Assembly: GCF_004379255.2 (NCBI RefSeq)
Contig: NC_056039.1
Location: forward strand, 9,226,501 to 9,290,500
Reading direction: 5' to 3'
Origin: Salvia splendens
Lineage: Eukaryota; Streptophyta; Magnoliopsida; Lamiales; Lamiaceae
Length of the DNA stretch: 64,000 nt
The notes beneath the pieces were generated by a model that saw only the letters and a list, made by a program, of their open reading frames with translations, was not told the DNA's origin and ran no database searches. Shown here piece after piece: positions 1 to 11,522 of this stretch (position 1 is its first letter; every line of letters starts with the position of its first letter). The translations under genes were made by a program, and so were the position numbers.

Positions 1-649
1 TGTCCCTATCACTGGATTCCTTTTTTTTGATTAAACTACTGCAAGCACAACATGATGAAATTGTACCATGAGCTCTAGAATTTGGCATGCTTGCATATTA
101 TATGTATGCCTCCTAGTAACTTGTAATAAATTTGGTTTTTATCCATGAGGATTTCTGGCACAGCCCCAAGATGCTAGCACTTTGAAATGTAGATTTATCA
201 TCTTTTGACTCTTGAGTACTCATGAACCCATCGCTTAACTAGACAATGTGTGTATGGTTTCGTATAGCCACATGCTTTCTGATTTATCCTGATGAGTTTG
301 GTGGTCATGAACCCACATGCTTTCTGAATTTAAGGTCATGTTCTGTTTTCATCTTGAATGAATATATGCAGCCATGATCATATGCTAGTCTTCTTGCTTT
401 ATTATGCTTCTTTAAGAAGCTTTCTAATTGGCAGGAAGAGTGTTTCATATTTGAACTTCTAAGCTCCCCTCCTCAGTTTCAAATATAAATGCTTTGTATT
501 TCAAAACATCCCTTGGGAGTCATTTATGTGCTGCATCTGTCAGTGAGCGGAGGGCCAGTGGGTACTTGCTAGCAACTTCAATCAGAACACATTAAATCCT
601 GCATTCTCCAGCCCTTTTGATATAGTCTAAATTCTTAATATCTATGCAG
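1..649 (+). other. Upstream intron sequence of the Pumilio gene
   Basis: No coding exon is supported here. The stretch ends with a good 3' splice site (polypyrimidine-poor, ending in TATGCAG at 643-649) directly before the first recognised Pumilio exon. It is therefore most likely intron, possibly with an undetected short exon. The gene's N-terminal coding part lies left of the window. Confidence 0.5.
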
Positions 650-3600
650 GATGACATGAACCGTGCTACTCCCGTTCCCGGACACCCTTCTCACCCAGCT
701 AGCAGAAATGCTTTTGATGAAAATTCTAGTGCTATGGCTTCAACAGGGGCTGAGTTAGCTCATCTGCGTCGGGAATTGTCTTCATCTGATCTAGTACACT
801 CAACTTCATATACACTGACCTCATCTGCTCCTCAGCACACAGGAACAGCTGCGTCATTCTCTTATGCTGCTGTCTTGGGCGCATCCTTGTCAAGAAGCTC
901 AACTCCTGATCCTCAACGCATCGAAAGAGCACCAAGTCCTTGCCCAACTCCCATTGGTGGAGGCAGGGGGGGAAATTCAGAGAAAAGAAACATAAATAGT
1001 CCTAACTCTTTCAATGGTGTAGCTTCCCATTCCAATGAACCTGCTGATCTTGCGGTTGCTTTATCTGGCTTGAACCTTTCAAATGGCATCGTGGATGAGG
1101 AGAATCATTCATCCTCCCAGATTGAGTCGGATGCTGATGACCACAATAATTATTCTTTTAATCTTCAGGGAGGCCAGAATAACACTAGGCAACAATCTTA
1201 TAAGAAGAAACATGAAGCTGGGCCATATAATATGTATACTGTTCCCCAGGCAGGTAAAATAATGCCTTCTGATTCTGGTATGAGAAATGGAGGTGGATCA
1301 GATTTAAACGGTAATCATTCTTTTCAATCTGAGCTGCACAGAAATGTTGTCCCTTCTAATAATTCATACCTGCAAGTTTCTCCTAATGCTGCAGCTAATG
1401 GCGGGGGAGGTGGAATTTCTCAGTATCACCATCTGGATAGTCCTAACTCATCATTTTCGAATTATGGATTAAGCGGGTACCCTATGAGTCCAATATCAGG
1501 TCAACTTGGTGGGTCTAATTTGCCACCATTGTTTGAAAACGCTGCTGCTGCATCAGCTATGGCTATACCTGGGATGGACTCTAGGATGTTGGGGGGATCA
1601 AATATGGGTGCTGCTGCTGAGCATAGCCTTGGAAGATTAGGAAATCAGGTTCTGGGTAGCGCCCTGCAGGCACCTTGTGTCGACCCTATGTATCAGCAGT
1701 ATATGAGAACCGCTGAATATGCTGCACAAGTAACCGCTCTCAATGATCCTTCTTTCGATAGGAACTATATGGGTAACTCATACATGGACCTGCTCCAGAA
1801 AGCCTATCTTGCGAATATGATATCTCCTCAGAAATCTCAATATGGTGCTCCATTGGGTGGTAAAACAGGTGTATCTAGCCCTCATGGTTACTATGGGAAT
1901 CCTGCTTTTGGGCTCGGAGTGTCATATCCTGGAAGTCCCCTGGCTAGTTCAGTAATTCCTAATTCTGGAGGCCTTGGTAGCCCTCTAAGGCATGGAGACT
2001 TCAATGTCAGATACCCTGGTGGGTTAAGAAATGTTCCCGGGAGCATAATTGGACCCTGGTCCTTGGATAACATGGATAGTACTTTTGCTTCTTCACTGCT
2101 GGAAGAGTTCAAGAGCAATAAAGCAAAGTGCTTTGAACTTTCAGAGATTGTTGGTCATGTCGTTGAATTCAGGTAATACCTTATTATAATTTCTTTTCAT
2201 TTGTGAGGCTCTTGATTTTTGACTTTTAATGTCTACATCTTTTGCCAGTGCTGATCAATATGGAAGCCGATTCATTCAACAAAAGCTTGAAACTGCAACA
2301 GTAGAAGAGAAGAACATGGTTTTTGAGGAAATTTTTCCACAAGCTCTTGCATTAATGACTGATGTGTTTGGTAATTATGTAATCCAAAAGGTACAAAGTT
2401 CTGTGACTAGTTGTAGTTGATACGGGTGGTCCTTTTTCACTTCACTTCATTGTATCCTCTTCGTTAATCCAATGGTATACTGAATTTTTATGCATTGCCA
2501 GTTCTTCGAACATGGTATGGCATCTCAACGAAGAGAGCTGGCTGGCAAGCTTTTTGGTCATGTACTTAACCTAAGCCTCCAAATGTATGGTTGTAGAGTG
2601 ATCCAAAAGGTAACATCAGCGTTGGATTTACACATTCAAAAAATGAAATGGCTGTTTGTGTCAATCTTCTTTTCATTTGTCAAATCAAGAGATCCTTCCA
2701 ATAATAATCACTGTCTGATTATGTAGGCAATAGAAGTTGTCGATGTGGATCAAAAGATCAAAATGGTGGAGGAGCTGGATGGGCACGTCATGCGTTGTGT
2801 TCGTGATCAGAATGGGAATCATGTTATCCAGAAGTGCATCGAGTGTGTCCCAGAGGAGCATATTCAGTTTATTATCTCAACATTCTATGATCAAGTTGTG
2901 ACCCTCTCGACCCACCCTTATGGTTGCCGTGTGATTCAGGTTACCAAGAATTGTTTAGATGTCTTCAAGCTTGTATTTGGGATTATGTTCAAAGAGTTAA
3001 TGCATAACATTTGATGCTTCCAATTATGCAGCGAGTTTTAGAGCACTGTAAGGATGAAACTACCCAGAGCAAAGTTATGGAAGAAATTTTGGGATCTGTA
3101 AGTATGCTGGCACAAGATCAGTATGGGAACTATGTTATTCAGGTTTGTAATTTCTTGCGACTTTTTAAGCACAGTGATGTGTCATTAGTTTACGTAGAAA
3201 AATTTTATTCTTTTCACTGACTGCTTTGTATGATGATTCTATAGCATGTACTGGGGCATGGAAAGCCACACGAGCGATCAACCATCATTCAGGAATTAGC
3301 TGGGAATATTGTCCAGATGAGCCAACAGAAGTTTGCATCAAATGTTGTCGAAAAATGCTTAACATTTAGTGATCCTAGTGAACGCCAACTGTTGGTGAAT
3401 GAGATGCTTGGAACAACTGATGAGAATGAGCCTCTTCAGGTTAGTTGCATACTTTCTTCCCCTTGCACAGTTTTTGGATAGTATTCTTCAGAAATGGAAA
3501 AATCCAGCTTTGATCCTTTATACAGAATTTTGATATGCCTAGATGAGTGTATGAACTAATGGTTTCCTGAACTTGTCTTTTCTCACTCTGCCCTCAATCA

Positions 3601-3900
3601 GGCCATGATGAAAGACCAATTTGCAAATTACGTTGTACAGAAAGTTTTAGAAACTTGTAGTGATCAGCAGCGTGAATTGATCATGTCAAGAATAAGAGTC
3701 CACTTGAACGCATTAAAGAAATACACATATGGGAAGCACATAGTAGCCCGTGTGGAGAAACTTGTTGCTGCTGGGGGTATGTAGATTCTCAATGTCTCCC
3801 ATTTCCTGATCGGCCACACCACTATATAACTAACTAACCATTGTTTTCTATTTCTTTGATGGCAGAGAGGAGAATTGCTGCTCAGACCCCAATAGCGTAG
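650..3900 (+). CDS. Pumilio-homolog RNA-binding protein, APUM1/2/3 type, 5' partial
   Basis: Cytoplasmic PUF protein that binds UGUA-containing 3' UTRs to repress or destabilise mRNAs. Eight exons read: 650-2172, 2249-2390, 2502-2609, 2727-2939, 3032-3142, 3245-3439, 3602-3776 and 3866-3900, giving 833 codons before the stop. The first exon holds the plant NABP-like, Ser/Asn/Gly-rich N-terminal region, including [14 protein letters not shown]. The rest encodes eight PUF repeats with core motifs [61 protein letters not shown] and QFANYVVQK. These residues are the canonical set predicted to read UGUAUAUA. The protein ends [14 protein letters not shown]. Arabidopsis relatives have about 970 residues, so roughly 140 are missing to the left. 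Which paralogue this is cannot be decided here. Confidence 0.95.
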
Positions 3901-4016
3901 ACGTGTAGTAGGAAAGAAAGAAGTTGTACAGCTAACCGAGGCTAGTTTGGGCTACCTCTCTTTCTCGTCTTTCTTTCTTAAGCTTTTGATGATGAGGTTA
4001 TAAGCTGCTGATTGCA

Positions 4017-4022
4017 AATAAA
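4017..4022 (+). terminator. Polyadenylation signal of the Pumilio gene
   Basis: AATAAA lies 117 bases after the Pumilio stop and is followed by TGTA-rich sequence. This is a plausible near-upstream poly(A) element. The exact cleavage site is not readable. Confidence 0.5.
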
Positions 4023-4481
4023 GCTGTTACCTGTACATTGTGTAGTGTTGAGTTTATAGGTAGAGAGAGTCTAGTAAGAGCTGAGGCCCCAATTGTGCTG
4101 CTGCTGATGCTGAGGAGAAGATTCGAAATTGACAATACTGATGGATGCCGAGGGTGTAATATAGTGCAAAGTGACTGTACAAAATTATGCCATTTTCGAG
4201 AGTTGAAGTTGCTTTTCTATGTAAGGCTGAGAGGATTGCTATGTATGGTAATTTACAATTTTAAATCTCACTTGGCCAAGTACATTACATCTTCATTTAT
4301 CCATTTCCTTTTTTTCTCGACTCCTTGAGAATGTAAAGCAAATCTAGAGGAAAATTGGAATAAACACAGAAAGCAGTAAATAACATTTCTTAAAAAATTC
4401 AGCTATTCATAAATCATATTCCTCCACAAACAAAGCTGCAAATGTCATGAAATTCTCACTGCACAACTTTGATCAGTCTGC

Positions 4482-5100
4482 TTAATCAAGATCAAAATCA
4501 TCATCATCTTCATCTTGTTGGATCTTCTGCCCAAAACCTCTAGGTCCATCTCTAGCTCTGGCTCTAACTTTCCCTTTCTTACTACCCTTCTTCTTCCTCT
4601 CAGCTTCTTCTTTCTTATACTTCTCTCCCTCCCTCTTCTGCACGAAGTCCGTCACAGCTATGTAGATAACCTGACAAATATCCCTCCAAAATCAGCCACC
4701 ACCCACTTACCAAAATCACATCTTTTTAAGATAAGTAAGAAGCTTTACTTATTACCCCTACGGTGAGAATGGTTAAACCGATAAACGCGATGAGAAGGAG
4801 AACGGATATAATAGTCGAGACACCATCGTCGCTAGTCGAAACTATTGCTTGAGAACTCTCAGCTGGGGTTGCTTCTGCAAGCAGCAAATCATAGTTTGTG
4901 GCGGAGATTTTCCATCTTTTGGTGGTTTTGGGGGTGAATGCATCGGGTGGATTGAGATTACACCATCTTCGAGAGTGTGGAAGTGGAAGTGAAAGTGATG
5001 GAGAGCGGAGAGGAGAAAATGGCTTGTGGGCAGTGAACAAATAGAGAGGTTTAAGCTTGTAAACTAAGGAGAGAGAAAGAGGATAGAGAGGTGCGGCCAT
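4482..5100 (-). CDS. Small chloroplast-targeted single-pass membrane protein, function unknown
   Basis: Two exons on the minus strand, 5100-4756 and 4670-4482, joined in phase 0 (intron GTAATAAG...TTTGTCAG), give about 177 residues. The first 60 or so are Ser/Pro/Leu/Arg-rich with few acids, as in a chloroplast transit peptide. A hydrophobic helix (VSTIISVLLLIAFIGLTILT) follows near residues 94-113. Next comes a charged segment (VTDFVQKREGEKYKKEEAER), a Lys/Arg-rich stretch (KKKGSKKGKVRARARDGPRG) and an acidic end (QQDEDDDFDLD). I recognise the build as that of an unnamed plant plastid membrane protein but no enzymatic domain. It is transcribed towards the convergent Pumilio 3' end, about 460 bases from that gene's poly(A) signal. 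Confidence 0.8.
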
Positions 5101-5824
5101 TACAGTTGGGGTGGAGAAGATGTGGATTGGGTATCCAGTCGCCCAATAGCTTCCGCTTTTTGGTAAATTGCACTTTAGCTATAAGGTTCTAAATGTTTAC
5201 TATTTTGCCCCAAGAAACAATATCAATATTCATTTTTATTTTCATCCTAAACATAGTAAATTGGTGTAATATATTATATTTAATGTTTTGAGGCCTTAAT
5301 ATTATGAATTGATTCATTTTTTATCCTTATAGTGATAGTATCATTTAATTTAGCTGCCAAAATTATTATAATTCGATTAGTAACTTAAACGGAGCATTAG
5401 TTAGAATCAAACACTATGGTTGTCCAAAATATTATAGTAGCATTACTTTTGTTAGTTTCGAATTTGAAATATTTTATTAATTGATTTTTTTTTGACAAAA
5501 ATTGACAGTGCTAAGGTTTCATTCGCGATATGAATAGCAATTAATTTTTAGATCAGACAACGGTATGCTCGTCCGCTTGTACCTAACCGTACCACATAAT
5601 ATATTTTGCACCTTAAAGAAAACCTACCACGATTTCCTTGAATCGTGATAGGATTTTTGAGAGCAGAAAAGGAGTAAAAAAAGCCAACAAGCAGGCAGAG
5701 CAGCCATTCACAAATCAGAAACAAAAAATATTCTCATTTGAATAGAACGAAGTTATGTTTTGTACAAGTATTTTGGTGTGTGGTGAAACTATATTTATTA
5801 GTGTATAATGATGATCAGCTGGGC
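5101..5824. other. Intergenic, no gene seen
   Basis: AT-rich spacer between the divergent 5' side of the small plastid-protein gene and the 3' end of the DUF707 gene. It should hold the promoter of the former and the 3' UTR of the latter. No repeat boundaries or further coding sequence are supported. Confidence 0.5.
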
Positions 5825-8556
5825 TTAAGGGGGTTGATGGAATGGATCTACCCAACACTCATCTTCTCTCACAGCATTCCCCCACCTATTTTTGAACTTA
5901 TTTAGCTCGATATACGATGCTATTCTCACCTGCAAAACACCACCATGATTCAAAACTCGAAACGCAAAATACTTGCAACTCAAAATCCCTTATGTATGTG
6001 TAGGTATGAAAGAGTGAAGAAAACTTACAGAAGTTCTACCATCAAATCCATCCACTGTGGTTGTCATGGAAGCTAGCCGATCAATTTCAGCATTCGTCTG
6101 CACGCCCAAACACACAGGAAATAAAAAGCAAAGTTGGAACAGTATTTTGAGAGAATGAAAGCATGCATCTTGAAATTCTGTTCTCTTGATCATTGGATTC
6201 AGCTGGTCAAAAACTTTTCAAGTTTCGACTAGATACAGATAAATGTTTTGGACGGTAGAACGAAGAAATGAAGACTACCTTTCCATCTCCTGAACCTCCA
6301 AGGGAAGGAACACCCGAGTGGATTAAATACTCAGAGTCGACAACACCAATATTTTCGGTTCTATTTCCCTGCCAGAAACGTAAATAGTTTCAGCAAGAAC
6401 ATGAATTCCATAGCACTAACTCGAAGAAATTGCAAACCTGTGCACAGTACCCCAGCAAAAAATCCAAGCCCCATGCATGAACAAGGTCATTCTGTTAAAC
6501 AAATATATGAGCAAGAATCATTCCACTTGATCCTAGGCCAAGGATATGGATATCCTATGCACAAACCTTAAAAGCAAGGAATTAATATTTACATGTATAT
6601 GTACATTTCCAAACCTGAATCATGTGCCAAGCACAACGCCACGATTCTCTTGAGAACACAGGAGCCATCATCTCCACGAACCTGTGTTAACGTACAAAAA
6701 TATATTGTTGTTTTTTGTTTAGCTAATTCAGAGTATATAATACATCCAAGAAAAAGCTATTTACTCTAGCCTAGTCTGCCCATTTTATATATGGAGTGAT
6801 GAGTTAATTTACCCCGTGCACGGAGGGTCCATACTGTTCTCAAAACACTTATGTCCTGGGCCATGTAAATTAACAGCCCTCCTGTCAAAAGTAAACATAC
6901 AGAGCAACACATCAGAATAAGAAATTTAACAGAATCATGTCATTAATAATTATAAAATTTTGTCATCAGCAATCAAGTTTTTGCTGCTCATATAGGGTAT
7001 ATTCTCAAGTCCAACAGTACATACCGGTGTAATGTAGAATTCATTTTTCTTGCTGTAAGTGTGTAATGGACCTCGGATTTGTCAGCATCAATTGCAGGCT
7101 GCGATATTAGAAGTCCCTCTTCTTTAATAATTGACAGATATCTGCCCCAAGACAAAATAAATCCATTAAAAATACGTGTTTCGAAACTCTAATACTACTA
7201 GTGATTGCTAATAATTAAGCAAGATAGGCCTGTATATAACGAATTAACAATCATTGTCGTCTTTGTTAGCCTTATGGATGAATGTGGTCCATCACATCAC
7301 TACAGCCAATCATGTGCACGCACTCGTGTATATATATATATATATATTAGGTGGATTTACCTTCCAACGTGAAAATGTTCGACACCAAGATCTTCATCCC
7401 ACAGGAAAATATAGTCGTATGCTGCCACAATATCAGGATGTAAGAACCGCTTGGCAAACCACCTAAGTGAAAATACAAAATTGGAAGAAAATTTCCAAAT
7501 TTCTGTTAGTACATGCGCATGTCAAAACAGAACTCCGAGTGTGAACTACTCGTACCACTTAGTTTGGTTTACAGCAGAAACATGTACGGCACCACTACTC
7601 CATTCTAGATCTTTCCATCCATCCACATTGCCATCATAATGAAAAAGCATGATGGCAAAATCAGTGAGCTGGAACTGAATCATATGAACCAAATGTTCAT
7701 GGCTTGAGGAAAAGATTTATAAGCAGCTGAAACGAGGGTGCGTCAACCTTCATTACCTTCTTTACAATTTTATTTACATTTTTCTTTTGCTTTATCCCAA
7801 CTGCAATAGCCAGTAAGTTCATTGGCGACTTCGACTTCTAATATGAGAGCAGAAGCAGAAACAAGGCCTTGATCAGATAAATGAAATGAACCACAGTTTT
7901 TATTGAAACAAGAAAAAGATTTGTAACAATGCTAAGCTGAAATCTTCAGAAATATGATCTGAATAGATGTATATGATTATCTCCTATAGCATATGTATAT
8001 GCAATTATGTATGATTATCTATTTGTTCACAGAACTATCTGAAAATCGAAGAATGAATGCAATACGAAAACATCGATACCTTCTTCTTAGGAGGGCCCCA
8101 AAGTGGCCTCATCTCCAGATCAGAAGTTCTTGTGACGATACCTCTTGGTAGTGTCTCAGTTCCATCAGGAATGCACTCTTTCTAGATCAAAAAGTAGAAC
8201 AAATTGAGCAATAAGTACACCCACAATCTTACAAGTTATTATGCAAATTATTGTTTAAATTCCCCACAAACCTCACAAATCTTGGATTTTGTCACCTTTA
8301 TTGGATGCTGACTGCATCCCAACAAACTCTGCACGCACAAGACAGAAAAAGTTATTTTGCCAAGAATAAAATCTCACACATTAACTGAACAAAATTAAAT
8401 CACTAAGCATGAAGGCTATATATCCACCTCTTTATAATCAGTAAGTAACAGAGCACTCCCTATGAAGAAAACCGTTGAAAGAAAAATTAGTGATGGAACC
8501 CAGCTGCATACAAAGGATTGCTTCCTTTTGGGTTCAATCGTTTTATGAGTTGCCAT
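5825..8556 (-). CDS. DUF707 family type II membrane protein
   Basis: Thirteen exons on the minus strand: 8556-8428, 8328-8272, 8181-8080, 7837-7757, 7674-7556, 7462-7361, 7141-7025, 6881-6813, 6681-6615, 6491-6438, 6368-6279, 6097-6029 and 5929-5825. They total 1161 bases, or 386 residues, usual for the family. Near the N-terminus is one signal-anchor helix (SWVPSLIFLSTVFFIGSALL, about residues 18-38), so the rest is probably in the Golgi or secretory lumen. Family blocks include NLLAIAVGIKQ, FHYDGNVDGW, YDYIFLWDEDLGVEHF, CTGFVEMMAPVFS and the end ECWVDPFHQPP. Databases often call it 'lysine ketoglutarate reductase trans-splicing related', a name without functional backing. The acidic LWDEDLG block resembles glycosyltransferase DxD loops, which is inference only. 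The ATG sits immediately after an acceptor (TTTCAG), so a 5' UTR intron is likely. Confidence 0.9.
7328..7348. repeat. (TA)n microsatellite in a DUF707 intron
   Basis: About ten TA units, in the intron between exons 7462-7361 and 7141-7025. Likely length-polymorphic. Confidence 0.8.
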
Positions 8557-9289
8557 CTGAAACCATGAATGAAAATTACACATGTGAAATACAAACACAC
8601 ACAAAAACATGGGAAAAAGTTACAATTACAGCATGAGTGTTAACTTGAAGAGTTATGTATGACCACGCATAATAAAGGATGATAGCTTAATTTGAAGAAT
8701 CGAACACAACTTACATCATAAATAAATTGGTAATAAAGGAAAAAGCAGCAGAATGAATACTACGTATAATTTGAGGGGAGGTGAATGGTGATATATCCAT
8801 GAAAAGATGTGTTGTGAAAAATAAGTAAAGGGGAAGGTCAACGGAGGGAATTGGTGGAGTTTTACTTGAAAATGTGGAAAGGGGACACGTTAGTTTGTAG
8901 CAAAAAAACGTTTTTTGAAATACTGTAGTAGCTAACTAGTAACTACTAGGGGCGGCTAAAACCATCAAAGTGATAAGTTAAGGGCTTAATAATTTATTGC
9001 TAATTAAGTCTAGTTTGAAAAAGGAACTAATATAAACTGATTTTGTTTGATATAATTTGATTAATAAATGCCTTGCTCAACTCAAGATCCAAAAACAATT
9101 AAGCAATCATTTGTTCAGCATCCAGCATGGATAATGAAACACGTCTCCATTCTCCACTTTCCCATAATCTATAGTATTAACATCACAAATTACTACTTAT
9201 GTCACCCCACCATTACACAAATCTATAGTAGTACGTACACCTCAAAATTCGTACCATAAATTCAGATTCAAATATCGTGGTAATATTTA
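8557..9289. other. 5' flank of the DUF707 gene, no other gene seen
   Basis: Contains the probable 5' UTR intron of the DUF707 gene and its promoter. The remainder is AT-rich spacer up to a Harbinger-type element. No open frame here resembles a protein. Confidence 0.45.
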
Positions 9290-9894
9290 GGGAATTAGCA
9301 ATGGGGCGCCTTAAGGCGCGCCCTATAGCGCGCCACGTCAACAGTTTTATCCTCCTACCTCCCCACCTGCAGTGGGGCGCCCTAAGGCGCGCCCTATGGC
9401 GCGCCACGTCATCATTTTTTTAATATTTACAAAATCTATACGAATTTAAAAAAAAATTACATTAAAATACGAATTTCAAAAACTGAATTTCATTTAATAA
9501 AAATTAATACATTACAATGCGAATTAAAAAAAAACGCAAACTCAGCGACGGCGGTTATGCGCCCACACTTCTTCAATATGTTCGATGTAGAGAGATAGTC
9601 GATATATTCGTATGCACAACTGAATGAGAAACAAGATTTAAATATAAAATCAAAACCGCGTGCCATCGTCCGCGACCTCCACAATGGGGCGGACGATGGC
9701 GCGGACGATGACCATCGTCCGCGGCCATCGGCCGCGACAGCCGCAATGGGGCGGCAGATGGTCATCGTCCGCGCTATCCTCCGCGACCGAAGTATAGGGC
9801 GCGACTATCGTCCGCGCCCTATGGCACGCACCCGCAATGGGTGCGGACGATGCGCCCCATCGGGCGTGCCATCGTCCGCCCATTGCGGATGCTC
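9290..9894. mobile_element. PIF/Harbinger-type non-autonomous element
   Basis: The element is flanked by TTA on both sides (9287-9289 and 9895-9897), the 3-bp target duplication typical of PIF/Harbinger. Its ends are imperfect inverted repeats: GGGAATTAGCAATGGGGCG on the left, and the complement of CGCCCATTGCGGATGCTC on the right. The outer parts are very GC-rich and the middle AT-rich. The left end carries two tandem copies, 71 bases apart, of a GGGGCGCC...GCGCGCCACGTCA unit (from 9298 and 9369). No intact transposase is present. Confidence 0.75.
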
Positions 9895-10652
9895 TTATAA
9901 TTTTTATTGGCACCTAATTGTTTTATTACCCACTCAAAATTATGTGAATTCAAAAGGTTATACCAGAAGGGGTATGACATATTACAGTCGTATCCTTAAA
10001 TATTATACTACTACTAATAAGGTCATGTTTGGTTGACAGGAAAGTAAAGTTGGCAAGAAAAATGATTCATAGGAAAATGAATCCCATGAATATGATTCCT
10101 AATAACTTTACTTTCATGTGTTTGGAAATATTAAAATTTTAAATTTTAAATTTGATTTAAATATCAAACTAAAAATATACTAATTATTCTTTTATTTTTA
10201 AAAAAGAATAATAATATACAAATTTTAATAAATTATTAATTACAAATAATAATAATTATATTATTATATTTATTATTATGATGTATAGTTTAAATATGGA
10301 TTATTTATCATAATATATAATAATCATAATAAATATGATGATTATTATTATTTTTATATTTAAAAATATTATAATTGAATAAATTTTATAATTCAAAAGT
10401 TCCCTACAACTTTATTGATTAATTATTAATTTATAAAACAATAATAATAATAATTTTTATTATTATATGATTTATATTATATAATCATATTTTAATTTTT
10501 TAATAAATTATTAATTATAATAGTAATAACAATTATATATAAAAATTATAATAATATAGTTATAATTATGATAATTTTAATTATAGTTATTTATTATACT
10601 GAATGAGAATGATTTATAATTTTAAATTATTTTAAAAATATTGTAATTAATA

Positions 10653-10655
<3 letters not shown>

Positions 10656-10687
<32 letters not shown>
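10656..10687. repeat. (AAT)n microsatellite
   Basis: About ten AAT/ATA units inside the AT-rich body of the Tourist-like element. Confidence 0.8.
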
Positions 10688-10689
<2 letters not shown>

Positions 10690-10899
10690 TATACTATATT
10701 GCATTAAATAGGTAAGAATCCTAAAATTGGGAAAAAGAATACCTAAGAAAAGTTAGGATTTAGAATCCTCGGAAGTTGTACTAACTTTCTTTATTCTCGG
10801 ATTCTGATTACTTTCCCAGTTTGATTAAAAAACCAAAACAAACACAGAAATTTAAAATTTAAGGAATCAGATTACGTTTCAAGACAGAATCCCGACAAC

Positions 10900-11500
10900 C
10901 AGTGGCGGATCCACGTTGGAACAAAGGGGTACGAGTGTACCCCCAAATTAACTTGGTGTAGTTAGTTCAGTGGTATCATTCTCCGTCTTTTACAGTGGAG
11001 ACCTGAGTTCGATACTCCTTGCCGCAACGCCTCTTTCATTTTTTTAAGCTTTACTTTTTGCTATTTTTGCTGCTTTACTTTTTGCTTTCTAAGATTTTCT
11101 GTTTACCAATCACATGTAATTTTTATACTCCATATTTTATCATTTTATCTTTTTTAAATATTCTATTTCGTTTAAAACCAACATAATTATATACTCCTAC
11201 ATATTTTTTTTGTTTCCAAAAAACTGGACGCATTTTTATATCCTTATTATTTTAGTTTTTTAATATTTTAATAGACTTTAATTCGCTTCTAATGCATTTT
11301 ATTCATCATAATATAACTTCTCTTCCCGATTTTCTTCTAATATAAATTTATATGATATTTTTAATAATAAAAATAAAATTATACATTTTGAGTGAGAAAA
11401 CAAATTAAATTAAATAAAAAACAATTGGTCAGATTTTGATGCTTCGAATGATTATAGTTATATATCGCACCCCGAACAAAAATTCTTGGATCCGCCACTG
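10900..11500. mobile_element. Non-autonomous hAT element nested in the Tourist-like element
   Basis: Exact terminal inverted repeats CAGTGGCGGATCC (left) and GGATCCGCCACTG (right) are bordered by the identical 8-bp duplication CCGACAAC (10892-10899 and 11501-11508). An 8-bp duplication with CA..TG ends is the hAT signature. It is younger than its host element, whose terminal region it copied as target site. No transposase frame; a tRNA-like segment with both Pol III box motifs lies near the left end. Confidence 0.9.
10956..11030 (+). other. tRNA-derived segment inside the hAT element
   Basis: The A-box-like TAGTTAGTTCAGTGGTA (10959-10975) and B-box-like GAGTTCGATACTC (11005-11017) have tRNA-like spacing, with a CTCC...GGAG arm between them. 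The acceptor stem does not pair convincingly, so it is not a functional tRNA gene. It is probably a tRNA-derived sequence that became part of this element family. Confidence 0.55.
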
Positions 11501-11522
11501 CCGACAACCAAACATGGCCTAA

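Larger units (their letters stand above)
10021..11519. mobile_element. Tourist-like element interrupted by a hAT insertion
   Basis: The terminal repeats read GGTCATGTTTGGTTGAC at the left and, on the complement of the right end, GGCCATGTTTGGTTGTC. TAA flanks both sides (10018-10020 and 11520-11522), fitting a PIF/Harbinger-class MITE. The interior is extremely AT-rich with long (AAT)n and palindromic AT stretches. A 601-bp hAT element plus its 8-bp target duplication sits inside near the right end. Without it the element would be about 890 bases. No coding capacity seen. Confidence 0.8.

Noticed and set aside
4038..4328. 96-codon frame after the Pumilio gene
   Set aside because: It lies in the Pumilio 3' UTR and downstream flank and has no protein-like composition.
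10956..11030. A functional tRNA gene
   Set aside because: A- and B-box motifs are present but the acceptor stem does not pair, and the segment is part of a transposon.
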